DNA of 21,755 nucleotides from assembly GCA_913054055.1 (NCBI GenBank), contig CAJXIT010000015.1, positions 1-21,755 of the forward strand, written 5' to 3'. Both the position numbers and the translations under genes were made by a program. This stretch comes from an uncultured Thalassolituus sp. Its GTDB lineage: Bacteria; Pseudomonadota; Gammaproteobacteria; Pseudomonadales; Oceanobacteraceae. This document shows positions 7,057 through 14,287 of this stretch, piece after piece; within the stretch, counting starts at the first letter, position 1, and each line of letters begins with the position of its first letter. The notes beneath the pieces were generated by a model. The model ran no database searches, was not told where the DNA came from, and saw only the letters and a program-made list of their open reading frames with translations.

Positions 7057-7860
7057 ATGCAAAAAGACATATTACATTTTTCCCATGCAAATGGGTTTCC
7101 ATCGTTAAGTTATCGCGTGCTGCTTGATGCGTTAAGTGAGCATTATGATGTTCGGTGGGTGGATCAAATGGCCCATCATCCCGATTTTCCTGTTACGGAT
7201 AATTGGCCGCACTTAGTTGATGAATTGATTCATTATTTTGAGACGTCATATGATCGACCTGTGATTGCTGTGGGACACAGCCTTGGAGGGGTGTTAAGTT
7301 TCATGGTGGCAAAAGCTCGGCCAGATTTAATAAAACAGGTGATTTTACTTGATGCGCCTGTACTAGACCGCCTTGGTTCGACGGTGATACGCTTGGCTAA
7401 AACGTTAGGGTTAGTTGATCGAATTACCCCAGCAGGCCGCACAGAAGGCCGTCAAGAGGTGTGGGAAAGCCAAGCTCACGCTATAGAATATTTTAAAGGT
7501 AAGTCGTTATTTAAATATGTAGATGAACGTTGCTTAAAAGATTACGTAACCCATGGAACCAAGCCATGTAAGCAAGGGGTGTGCTTAACGTTTAGTGCCA
7601 ATACAGAAGTGAAAATATATCGGACATTACCGCATAACTTACATAAGAAGTTTAAACCGCTCACAGTACCTTCCGCTATGATTTATGGGGCAGGAAGTAA
7701 TGTTGTGATGCCAATGCAGTTACGATACATGAAAAATAAAGTGGGTATGCACATTGACCGACTCAATGGTTCTCACTTATTTCCCTTAGAGCATCCAGAA
7801 AAAAGTGCTGAAAAAATTCACCAAACCATAGAGCATTTATCTAAATGGAAAAAGAAATAA
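7057..7860 (+). CDS. Alpha/beta hydrolase (first of tandem pair)
   Basis: The 267-aa cytoplasmic protein has an alpha/beta-hydrolase fold. HANGFPS near residues 10-16 replaces the usual HG oxyanion motif, the nucleophile elbow is GHSLGG with Ser75, and the catalytic His is likely in the C-terminal GSHLFPLEHPE. ATG 7057 was preferred to the TTG three bases earlier. The substrate cannot be predicted; the family includes esterases, lipases and dehalogenases. It overlaps the second hydrolase gene by 16 bases. The two proteins share only the fold and are not close copies. From memory, Pseudomonas also has an adjacent hydrolase pair. Confidence 0.85.
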   Translation: MQKDILHFSHANGFPSLSYRVLLDALSEHYDVRWVDQMAHHPDFPVTDNWPHLVDELIHYFETSYDRPVIAVGHSLGGVLSFMVAKARPDLIKQVILLDAPVLDRLGSTVIRLAKTLGLVDRITPAGRTEGRQEVWESQAHAIEYFKGKSLFKYVDERCLKDYVTHGTKPCKQGVCLTFSANTEVKIYRTLPHNLHKKFKPLTVPSAMIYGAGSNVVMPMQLRYMKNKVGMHIDRLNGSHLFPLEHPEKSAEKIHQTIEHLSKWKKK

Positions 7861-8687
7861 CCTTAAGTATAAAAGGGATCGAAATCCATGGAATGCAAAT
7901 GGGTAACCCAGAAGGGGAGCCCGTATTGATGCTGCACGGTTGGTTGGATAATGCAGCCAGTTTCACACCACTTTCAGCTATGTTAAATGATTATAATTTA
8001 GTGGCTGTGGATTTACCTGGTCATGGTTTGAGCGGCCACTTTCCTGAACATAGCCATTATCATTTTTGGGCTGGAATAGAAGATATTGAACTCATATTGG
8101 ATCAATTGGCTTGGCAGCATTGCCATTTGGTTGGGCACTCCATGGGCGCTGCCATGGCAACACTGTATGCAGGTACGTTTCCAGATCGAGTAAAAACATT
8201 AACTTTGATTGAAGCCATCGGGCCACTGGCAGGGGACGCTGAGGGGACACCAGACCGTGTTGCACAAGCCATTGAACAAATGAAAAACCATAACCCTGAG
8301 CAACCTGTTAAGCCGGATTTAAATGTGTTTATTCAAGCAAGGTTAAATGGTCACTTGAAGTTAAGTGAAGACTCTGCAAAGTTGATTATGCAGCGATCTG
8401 TATATGAGTTAAATGATGGGTACAGTTGGCGCAATGATAAGCGCTTAAGGCATACATCAATGGTGCGTTTACCTGAGGACTTTATTGTTTCATTTATAAA
8501 AAATATTGGCTGTCCTGTTTTAGGTATTTTTGCTACCGATGGTTTGTTTAAAGAAACGCATATAGCAAAACGTTGGCAATATGTGCAAAACCCTTATAGC
8601 TTATTATGGATGAGTGGCGGCCATCATTTACATATGGATGGTGACGTGAGACGTATTGCACAGAATATTAAAGATTTTATTGGATAA
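7845..8687 (+). CDS. Alpha/beta hydrolase, serine-hydrolase-like (second of pair)
   Basis: The 280-aa protein opens with a strand-rich cap (EITLSIKGIEIHGMQMG) and the oxyanion motif LHGWLDNAASF (His31-Gly32). VDLPGHGLSGH follows, then the nucleophile elbow GHSMGA with Ser99, a helical lid (about 130-200) and a terminal His in GGHHLHMD. HGWLDNAASF is characteristic of SERHL/MEST-like hydrolases, whose substrates are mostly unknown. It overlaps the previous gene by 16 bases, so the two are translationally coupled. The secreted thioredoxin gene begins 40 bases after its stop. Confidence 0.86.
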   Translation: MEKEITLSIKGIEIHGMQMGNPEGEPVLMLHGWLDNAASFTPLSAMLNDYNLVAVDLPGHGLSGHFPEHSHYHFWAGIEDIELILDQLAWQHCHLVGHSMGAAMATLYAGTFPDRVKTLTLIEAIGPLAGDAEGTPDRVAQAIEQMKNHNPEQPVKPDLNVFIQARLNGHLKLSEDSAKLIMQRSVYELNDGYSWRNDKRLRHTSMVRLPEDFIVSFIKNIGCPVLGIFATDGLFKETHIAKRWQYVQNPYSLLWMSGGHHLHMDGDVRRIAQNIKDFIG

Positions 8688-8727
8688 TTACATTATGAAT
8701 TTAAATATGAACATAAAAGGAAAAACT

Positions 8728-9210
8728 ATGATTCGCTTGTTGGTCTTATGCTGCGCAATTTTATTTGCGCAATCTTCGTTTTCAGCATCGGCTGGGCAAA
8801 CTGCACCTAACTTTAAACTGCCCGGAATTAAAACCGGAAATCTAATGAGTTTGAAAAGTTTGCGCGGTAAAGTGGTGTATTTAGATTTTTGGGCGTCATG
8901 GTGCGGACCGTGCCGTCAATCTTTACCGTTATTGAATGAACTACGTAAAGAATTAAGACGAAAAGGTTTTGAGGTGCTAGCGGTTAACTTAGATGAAGAG
9001 AAAGCAGATGCAAAAGCGTTTTTGAAGCAATTTCCGGTTAGCTATCCAGTATTACTGGATCCAAAAGGTAAGGTACCACAGAAGTACGACTTACCAGGTA
9101 TGCCGACGTCATACTTAATTGATCGTAAAGGTAAAATTCGTAAAGTACATGTGGGTTTTAAAAAGCAAGATATGTCTAAGATCAGAAAACAGGTTATGTC
9201 ACTTCTATAA
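8728..9210 (+). CDS. Exported TlpA/ResA-like thioredoxin
   Basis: The 160-aa protein starts with a signal peptide (MIRLLVLCCAILFAQSSFSA) followed by GQTAPNFKLPG, typical of TlpA/AhpC-like redoxins. The active site is WASWCGPC with Cys59 and Cys62, and the cis-proline loop is PGMPTSYLID. It likely works in the periplasm as a disulfide reductase, for example in cytochrome c maturation or protein repair. ATG 8728 is preceded by AAAAGGAAAAACT and opens the signal peptide; the frame is open earlier, but that part lies in the end of the hydrolase gene and makes no signal peptide. It is the last gene of the long operon, and a hairpin follows the stop. Confidence 0.88.
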   Translation: MIRLLVLCCAILFAQSSFSASAGQTAPNFKLPGIKTGNLMSLKSLRGKVVYLDFWASWCGPCRQSLPLLNELRKELRRKGFEVLAVNLDEEKADAKAFLKQFPVSYPVLLDPKGKVPQKYDLPGMPTSYLIDRKGKIRKVHVGFKKQDMSKIRKQVMSLL

Positions 9211-9213
9211 AGA

Positions 9214-9240
9214 AGCATTAAACCTTTAATGCTGTCTTTA
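9214..9240 (+). terminator. Candidate terminator after the tlpA-like gene
   Basis: The perfect 9-bp arms AGCATTAAA and TTTAATGCT are separated by CC, so the real loop is probably ACCT or larger. They lie 4 bases after the stop and are followed by GTCTTTA, a weak T stretch. It marks the end of the nine-gene run. Confidence 0.55.
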
Positions 9241-9284
9241 ATCCTTTGCTTAACCATGAAATCCTAGCAAACGGAATGAACTAG

Positions 9285-9321
9285 CCACTAATCTGATAAT
9301 TAGTAATATTCAGGTTAGTGG
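9285..9321. repeat. Imperfect 12-bp inverted repeat upstream of the thioesterase gene
   Basis: CCACTAATCTGA (9285-9296) pairs with TCAGGTTAGTGG (9310-9321) with one G-T wobble and a 13-base AT-rich centre. There is no T tract, so a terminator is unlikely. It lies in a 215-base intergenic region about 105 bases before the thioesterase start, and could be an operator or part of the leader. A -10-like TATACT is at 9352-9357 without a convincing -35. Confidence 0.4.
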
Positions 9322-9425
9322 TGAAAAACTCTCACTGGTAAAAAACTTCACTATACTTCACTCTAGCGCCCGCTAAAAGACGATTCCATGAGTCGCTATG
9401 TTGTTAATATTGATTGGAAATATGT

Positions 9426-9863
9426 ATGGCTAATTCGCTAGAAGAAATCATTGAGAATCGTAAACAGTTGTCTCAGACAAGAGTCACTAAAGCTGTTTTT
9501 CCTGATCGCACCAACCACCATGATACATTGTTTGGCGGCACCGCTTTGCAGTGGATGGATGAAGTGTCATTTATTGCCGCAACTCGATTCTCTCGACAAA
9601 ACATCGTTACAGTCAGCTCTGATAAAATTGATTTTAAACACCCTGTACCGGGTGGTTCAGTGGTTGAGTTGATTGCGAATGTGGTAGAAGTAGGGCGCAC
9701 AAGTATCAAGGTTAGAGTAGATATGTACGTTGAAAGCTTATACAAAGATGGCTGCGAAAAAGCCATAACAGGTTATTTCAGCTTTGTGGCCATTGATGAA
9801 AACCGTAAGCCCACTTCGGCTTTACCAAAAGAATTTTTAGACCTGCAGAATATTAAGCGTTAA
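9426..9863 (+). CDS. Hotdog-fold acyl-CoA thioesterase (YciA/BACH type)
   Basis: The 145-aa cytoplasmic protein has the single hotdog domain of YciA-like thioesterases, which hydrolyse acyl-CoA to free acid and CoA. The signature is HHDTLFGGTALQWMDEVSFIAATR at 31-54, with the catalytic acidic residue in WMDE (Asp45). IDFKHPVPGGSVVELIANVVEVGRTS is the conserved second half. ATG 9426 was preferred to a TTG 12 bases earlier; GGAA stands just upstream. Unlike the preceding genes it is separated by a 215-base gap and probably has its own promoter. It converges on the pseudouridine synthase. Chain-length preference is unknown. Confidence 0.9.
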   Translation: MANSLEEIIENRKQLSQTRVTKAVFPDRTNHHDTLFGGTALQWMDEVSFIAATRFSRQNIVTVSSDKIDFKHPVPGGSVVELIANVVEVGRTSIKVRVDMYVESLYKDGCEKAITGYFSFVAIDENRKPTSALPKEFLDLQNIKR

Positions 9864-9958
9864 AAACTTGTTAAAGTCACTTATTGTAAACAGGCAAGGA
9901 ATTTAGGGCGCGCTGATCATTTAAAATAGCCCCGTGAGCAAAACTTGAAGGTGAAAGC

Positions 9959-10573
9959 TTAAAACGGCGCGTGGCTTTCAAAATGCATTCGCTGTCCTGT
10001 CACAGGGTGTGCAATGTGTAACGATTTTGCGTGAAGGTTTAAACGCGTGGCTGCATTATAGGCATCTTGGTGGGCATAAAAATAGTCACCTATTATTGGA
10101 AATCCCATGGCGGCTAAATGCACTCGTAATTGGTGGCTTCTACCGGTGTGAGGGATGAGCCTTAACCGCGTACAGTTTTTTGGTATCGCTGCTGAGCTGA
10201 TGACTTCAAAATGAGTTAAAGACTGTTTACCTTCGGCATGCACTTCTTGTTTTGGTCGGTTTGGCCAGTCACATCTTAGGGGCAAATCAATGTGCCCTTT
10301 TTCACAGGTGAGGTTACCAAATACCACCGCTTCGTAGACTTTGAACGTTTGTCTGTCCTGAAACTGTATCGATAGCTTTGATTGGGCTTTTTTAGTGAGC
10401 CCAAATATCATCACGCCAGAAGTGGATTGATCTAATCGGTGTATTTGCCCGATAAATGGGAATTTTTTTTCTAACCGGTGCACAACACTATCATCTAATG
10501 AGCCAGGCTGAGACAATAGGCCGCTGGGTTTGTTGACCACCAGCATGTGTTTGTCCTGAAATAAAATTTGCAT
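9959..10573 (-). CDS. rluA: RNA pseudouridine synthase, RluA-like
   Basis: The 204-aa protein carries the RluA-family catalytic motif HRLDQSTSG (45-53), with Asp48 as nucleophile, and the second signature PHTGRSHQLRVHLAAMG. It has no S4 domain and is short, like E. coli RluA, which modifies U746 of 23S rRNA and U32 of some tRNAs. The C-terminus NAATRLNLHAKSLHIAHP also parallels RluA. ATG 10573 gives MQILFQDKHMLVVNKPSG, the normal N-terminal strand; a longer frame reaches upstream but is just antisense to tapT. The start lies 7 bases from the divergent tapT start, so its promoter must be inside tapT. RluA subtype rather than another small family member is inferred. Confidence 0.88.
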   Translation of the reverse strand: MQILFQDKHMLVVNKPSGLLSQPGSLDDSVVHRLEKKFPFIGQIHRLDQSTSGVMIFGLTKKAQSKLSIQFQDRQTFKVYEAVVFGNLTCEKGHIDLPLRCDWPNRPKQEVHAEGKQSLTHFEVISSAAIPKNCTRLRLIPHTGRSHQLRVHLAAMGFPIIGDYFYAHQDAYNAATRLNLHAKSLHIAHPVTGQRMHFESHAPF

Positions 10574-10580
10574 AACGCCT

Positions 10581-11198
10581 ATGCCAAGAAAAATATGTGA
10601 AAATTGCCAGCGACCAATTGCTGTGTGTATCTGTGAGCATTTGGTTTCATTGGAAGCCCCGTGCAAGATTGTTATTTTACAACACCCTTCGGAGCAAAAA
10701 CAGGCGTTAGCCACTGTCCCCATTCTTCAAGCCTGCTTGACCCCGTTGACCGTCTTAGTGGGCGAAGACTTTACACAGAGCCAAGCTCTGCTTCAATTGC
10801 TCCATAGTCCTGAAGACGTTGCCATTGTATTTCCCACTGATCACGGAGAAGTTTGGGATTTAGAGCATGTTAACCCTGCTTTAAACATCCCTAAAACGTT
10901 GATTGTATTAGATGGTACTTGGCGCAAGGCGAAACTGATTTGGCATAAAAATCCATGTTTACACAGCTTAAAATCAGTGTTTCTAAAAGGCATGGGAGAG
11001 AGTCAATACGTGGTTCGTTCATCCAGTATTGAGGGGGGCGTTTCCACGTTAGAGGCCGTGATGCACAGCTGCAACTACTTGACTGGAACACAAAGGTTTG
11101 ACCCTTTGCTCAACCCTTTTAATGCCATGGTTGATTGGCAGATAAAAAAAATGGGCAAAGAAACATTTCTTGCCCATTATGGAAATAAAGAGAATTAG
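10581..11198 (+). CDS. tapT: tRNA-uridine aminocarboxypropyltransferase (DTW domain)
   Basis: The 205-aa protein belongs to the DTW family (TapT, formerly YfiP), which makes acp3U47 in tRNA using S-adenosylmethionine. The N-terminus has a zinc-type cysteine set C6, C9, C16, C18 (CENCQRPIAVCIC), then LQHPSEQKQALAT and the family motif as LDGTWRKAK (D111-x-T113-W114). PFNAMVDWQIKK is the usual C-terminal element. ATG 10581 must be close to the true start because the cysteines begin at residue 6 and a stop lies 21 bases upstream in frame. No good ribosome-binding site is visible. It is divergent from the rluA-like gene, and its 3' end contains the terminator of the opposing gene. Confidence 0.9.
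   Translation: MPRKICENCQRPIAVCICEHLVSLEAPCKIVILQHPSEQKQALATVPILQACLTPLTVLVGEDFTQSQALLQLLHSPEDVAIVFPTDHGEVWDLEHVNPALNIPKTLIVLDGTWRKAKLIWHKNPCLHSLKSVFLKGMGESQYVVRSSSIEGGVSTLEAVMHSCNYLTGTQRFDPLLNPFNAMVDWQIKKMGKETFLAHYGNKEN
11144..11177 (-). terminator. Intrinsic terminator for the minus-strand gene, inside tapT
   Basis: On the minus strand, ATGGGCAA GAAA pairs with TTTC (T) TTGCCCAT with one bulged base and a small loop, and the hairpin is followed directly by about eight T (11151-11144). It starts 27 bases after the stop of the chalcone-isomerase-like gene. It is embedded in the last coding part of tapT, encoding KKMGKETFLAHYG. In the plus direction no T tract follows, so tapT itself would not terminate here. 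Confidence 0.8.
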
Positions 11199-11203
11199 CG
11201 GGT

Positions 11204-11818
11204 CTATTGGCCTGCGACCATTGTTTTTTGATCTTCAGCGTTTAACCCTAAAACATCATCTTTAAAATCGCGGCCTACAGGGTTATCACCAATCCAGATG
11301 GATAGCATGGCTTTGAAATAGTCTTTACCAGGGATGACGCCCTTCACTTCATCGTTAATTGTAATACGGGTACCTTTGCCTGGAATGTAATCAAATACGG
11401 CTTCTTCGCCGGCGTGCATTTTGCCGTTAAAGTAACTTAGCATTTGCTCAAGCTCTTTGGTTAAGCCGTTATGCTCTTCTTCTGATAGGTTTACGACTAA
11501 TGCTTCTTGCAAGGCATTGGCAATGCGGCGAGCACCCACTCGTTTCATCATCACATGAAATACCATGCGTTTGTGAGTTTCACTATTAAGAATGGCTTGT
11601 GGGTCAGTGGATTTTTCTTCTAAATACAAGGCACCCACATAGGTTTTAATCAGCAGGTAAAGTTCTCGTAATGAGGCGCCGTTTAACCTGAGTTCTGGCC
11701 GCTCTGCATTGGCAGGCACCACCTCAGGTAAATCTATGTCCGAAACACTGTAAGCGTGAGACGTTGTGGCAAAGAATGCGGAGCAGATAATAGAAGCAGC
11801 AATAATGAGTTTTTTCAT
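11204..11818 (-). CDS. Exported chalcone-isomerase-like protein, copy 1
   Basis: The 204-aa protein has a signal peptide (MKKLIIAASIICSAFFATTSHA) and a bacterial chalcone-isomerase-like domain. The recognisable core is LRLNGASLRELYLLIKTYVGALYLE, then KRMVFHVMMKRVGARRIANALQEAL and GVIPGKDYFKAMLSIWIGDNPV. True chalcone isomerases act on plant flavonoids; bacterial exported relatives have no established reaction, and some relatives of the fold bind fatty acids. It is likely periplasmic. A paralogue lies upstream on the same strand, about 55% identical by hand alignment with no gaps across the domain. The gene has its own promoter and terminator. It ends 5 bases from tapT, with which it converges. 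Confidence 0.8.
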   Translation of the reverse strand: MKKLIIAASIICSAFFATTSHAYSVSDIDLPEVVPANAERPELRLNGASLRELYLLIKTYVGALYLEEKSTDPQAILNSETHKRMVFHVMMKRVGARRIANALQEALVVNLSEEEHNGLTKELEQMLSYFNGKMHAGEEAVFDYIPGKGTRITINDEVKGVIPGKDYFKAMLSIWIGDNPVGRDFKDDVLGLNAEDQKTMVAGQ

Positions 11819-11855
11819 AGCAGGCTCTTTATTATAATTGTTTAAGCTTTAGGCT

Positions 11856-11884
11856 GTTATACGCTTAAGCGTGATGTGATTCAA
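11856..11884 (-). promoter_or_regulatory. Promoter of copy 1, with 12-bp palindrome in the spacer
   Basis: On the minus strand TTGAAT (11884-11879), a 17-bp spacer and TATAAC (11861-11856) form a good sigma-70 promoter about 40 bases before the start codon. The perfect palindrome ACGCTTAAGCGT (11861-11872) fills the -10 side of the spacer, a classic operator position. The remaining ~85 bases up to copy 2 are AT-rich, with the inverted repeat TTAGTA-N9-TACTAA and nothing else recognisable. Confidence 0.6.
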
Positions 11885-11968
11885 CTCAGGTTTGTGAACT
11901 GGGTATGGTTTTCAGTAAACATTAGTAAATATTTAATACTAAATACTTATATCCAAACATCCGTACCA

Positions 11969-12547
11969 CTAAAGCGTGGCCAGGCCTAAAATTTGTTCTT
12001 TAAAGCTTCTTGTTATTGGATTCGTTCCAATCCAAATTTTTAGCATAGAATCAAAGTAATCTTTCCCTTTTATGACACCTTGAAGTTCACCTCCAACCAC
12101 AACTTGTGTACCTTTTTGTGGTGTATAGATAAATTCAACTTGATCCCCTTCATATAAATTACCGTGAAAGAAGCTCAGCATAGTGTCAATGGCAGGCTGC
12201 AAATCTGAGTGTTGTTCTTTACTTATATTGAGTACTAAAGCTTCTTGTAATGCGTTAGACAGTCTTCGGGCACTTACTTTTCTCATTAACACATGAAATA
12301 CCATCTTTTTGTGTTGCTGGCTATTGATGATGGTGTCAGCGTCTTGACTGGTTTGTTCCAAATATAGGGCGCCGGCATAGGATTCAACTAATAAATACAT
12401 TTCCCTTAATGCAGCGCCATTTAATTGCATTTCAGGTAACGGATTCATCGCTGGTGTAGTGGTGGGGAATTGGGCGCTAGAAACCTGGACACCAAATGCA
12501 TTAAAACTAAAAAGTGCGCAAAGCAGGGCTATGACTGTGGTTTTCAT
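11969..12547 (-). CDS. Exported chalcone-isomerase-like protein, copy 2
   Basis: The 192-aa paralogue of the downstream gene starts with the signal peptide MKTTVIALLCALFSFNAFG, followed by a short linker and the same domain: MQLNGAALREMYLLVESYAGALYLE, KKMVFHVLMRKVSARRLSNALQEAL, GVIKGKDYFDSMLKIWIGTNPI. It lacks the short C-terminal extension (NAEDQKTMVAGQ) of copy 1. ATG 12547 opens the signal peptide; an earlier in-frame start adds 28 residues covering the promoter region and was rejected. No strong ribosome-binding site precedes it. The 150-base gap and a separate promoter before copy 1 suggest the two are regulated independently. Function is unknown. Confidence 0.8.
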   Translation of the reverse strand: MKTTVIALLCALFSFNAFGVQVSSAQFPTTTPAMNPLPEMQLNGAALREMYLLVESYAGALYLEQTSQDADTIINSQQHKKMVFHVLMRKVSARRLSNALQEALVLNISKEQHSDLQPAIDTMLSFFHGNLYEGDQVEFIYTPQKGTQVVVGGELQGVIKGKDYFDSMLKIWIGTNPITRSFKEQILGLATL

Positions 12548-12580
12548 TATTGTTAGATACCGTCCATGATGACATGTACT

Positions 12581-12597
12581 AGGGTTCAGTGAACCCT
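12581..12597. repeat. Palindrome in the leader of copy 2
   Basis: AGGGTTC-AGT-GAACCCT has 7-bp perfect arms around 3 bases. It lies about 10-25 bases after the predicted transcription start of copy 2. The half-site AGTGAAC recurs in direct orientation at 12588 and 12603, 15 bases apart, suggesting a protein-binding site. There is no T tract to make it a terminator for nhaC. Confidence 0.45.
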
Positions 12598-12613
12598 TGT
12601 TTAGTGAACGGGC

Positions 12614-12641
12614 ATTATCTGCATTGGTCAAATAAAGACAA
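12614..12641 (-). promoter_or_regulatory. Candidate sigma-70 promoter of copy 2
   Basis: On the minus strand TTGTCT (12641-12636) and GATAAT (12619-12614) are 16 bp apart, giving a leader of about 60 bases before the start codon. Confidence 0.5.
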
Positions 12642-12673
12642 GGTTTATATAGGTCATATATAGCAAAGTTCTA

Positions 12674-14131
12674 TCAAGCGGTTTTGCTTATGGGGCTAAT
12701 ACGAAAATGCGTGACGGCAAAGGCAATGCATATCACTGGGCCTAATAAGTTAAAGAAAGCGTAAGGAAGGTAGCTAAGCGTTGCGACTCCTAATGTGCCG
12801 GCCATGTAAGCACCACAAGTGTTCCAAGGCACCAGGGGGGAGGTGAGGGTTGCAGAGTCCTCTAAGGTGCGAGATAAATTCTTACTGGCTAAGCCATAGC
12901 GAGCGTATTCCAGTTTGTACATTCGGCCAGGTAGTACAATGCCGATGTATTGATCGGCTGTTAAAACGTTAGAGCCTATGCAAGTGAAAACGGTGGATAC
13001 GATCAATCCAGTGACACTGCGGACACGACTTAATATGGCTTGCAGGATGCGTTGTAAAAGGCCGATATGTTCCATGATTGAGCCAAATGCCATGGCACAG
13101 ATGATTAACCAGACAGTGTTCAGCATGCTGCTCATGCCACCTCGGGTTAATAAACTGTCCAAATCTGCATTGCCTGTATTGGAAACATAGCCATTAAATA
13201 AAGCCACCCAACTGGCTTTTAGTGTTTTTTCTGCAGATGAAATATTTGTATCAGAGATAAAGGCGGCAATAGCATCTCCTTGAAACAGTGCTGCGAATAT
13301 ACATCCCAAAATGGCTCCCGCTGCAATGGTGGGTAATGCAGGAACTTGTTTCCAGGCCAGAATGAACACTGCAGCAACCGGTAACAACAGATGAGGTCCT
13401 AAATCAAAGTGGTTGTTTAGACCGTTCATGGTCGCTTCAATTGAAGTCTGGTTCGCCAGCTCTCTGCTGTCCCCTAAAATAATAAAGCCAACTAAGGCGA
13501 TGAAAAAAGCCGGTAATGTCGTCCATAGCAGATTTTGAATGTGTTCAAATAATTCGGTGCCAGTCACGGCAGATGCTAGATTGGTGGTGTCGCTTAAAGG
13601 ACTTAATTTATCGCCAAAATAAGCCCCAGATACAACCGCCCCAGCAGTGATCGCTGGATCAAGCTGCATGGCTTGACTCATCCCCATGAAGGCTACACCA
13701 AGTGTGCCTGCCACTGTCCAAGAGCTGCCAATACTCATGGCGGAAACCGCGCACACAACACACGCAGCCGCATAAAACCAATTAGCGCTGATGAGCTGTA
13801 AACCGTAATAAATCATAGTCTGAACTGTGCCAGATAGCATCCAGCTACCGATTAAGGCGCCCACCATTAATAGAATCAATATGGCGATCATAGAATGGGA
13901 AATCCCTTGGATAATAGACGTTTCCATTTCTTGCCAAGTAAAGCCTTGCTTCAAACCAATGAACCCAGCGATGGCAGTGGCCATCAATAAAGCAATTTGA
14001 TTGGCACCGTATGAGCTGTCATCGGAAAAGTAATAAACGGATAGGCCAAGCAAACAAATCAAAGTAAGGACCGGAATAATGGCCAAAGTGAGTGAAATAC
14101 TGTTGTGTGAATGTTGTTGGCCAGCGTCCAT
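12674..14131 (-). CDS. nhaC: NhaC-family Na+/H+ antiporter
   Basis: The 485-aa inner-membrane protein has about 11-12 hydrophobic segments. NhaC-family signatures are SGAYFGDKLSPLSDTTNLASAV in the first half and SATLTSPLVPWNTCGAYMAGTLGV in the second, both containing polar residues of the transport path. TCIGSNVLTADQYIGIVLPGRMY is also family-typical. It exchanges sodium, or an organic cation or acid in some relatives such as malate/lactate antiporters, for protons; the exact substrate is not determined by sequence. It is divergent from rdgC with a 156-base gap. Sodium extrusion would suit a marine host. Confidence 0.92.
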   Translation of the reverse strand: MDAGQQHSHNSISLTLAIIPVLTLICLLGLSVYYFSDDSSYGANQIALLMATAIAGFIGLKQGFTWQEMETSIIQGISHSMIAILILLMVGALIGSWMLSGTVQTMIYYGLQLISANWFYAAACVVCAVSAMSIGSSWTVAGTLGVAFMGMSQAMQLDPAITAGAVVSGAYFGDKLSPLSDTTNLASAVTGTELFEHIQNLLWTTLPAFFIALVGFIILGDSRELANQTSIEATMNGLNNHFDLGPHLLLPVAAVFILAWKQVPALPTIAAGAILGCIFAALFQGDAIAAFISDTNISSAEKTLKASWVALFNGYVSNTGNADLDSLLTRGGMSSMLNTVWLIICAMAFGSIMEHIGLLQRILQAILSRVRSVTGLIVSTVFTCIGSNVLTADQYIGIVLPGRMYKLEYARYGLASKNLSRTLEDSATLTSPLVPWNTCGAYMAGTLGVATLSYLPYAFFNLLGPVICIAFAVTHFRISPISKTA

Positions 14132-14223
14132 GGCAAATTTCTTTAAATGATGAATGTTAAGCCAGTTTAAGGCCTGTTAAAGGGGTTGCAAGAGCAGAGC
14201 GTCAATCTGCACATAAAAGCTTC

Positions 14224-14252
14224 TTGTTAGATGGCGATAGTCTTTGCATAAT
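14224..14252 (+). promoter_or_regulatory. Candidate sigma-70 promoter of rdgC
   Basis: TTGTTA at 14224-14229, a 17-bp spacer and CATAAT at 14247-14252 give a start near 14259 and a leader of about 29 bases before the rdgC ATG. No LexA-like box is visible next to it. Confidence 0.6.
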
Positions 14253-14287
14253 GCGCACCCCAATTTTTCATCAGGGGTGGAGGCGGT

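Noticed and set aside
9864..9958. Possible bidirectional terminator between the thioesterase and rluA-like genes
   Set aside because: Only a 4-bp GGGC/GCCC pairing could be found, with no T tract.
10574..10723. Extra 50 codons at the N-terminus of the rluA-like gene
   Set aside because: They are antisense to tapT, cysteine-rich by chance, and unlike any pseudouridine synthase N-terminus.
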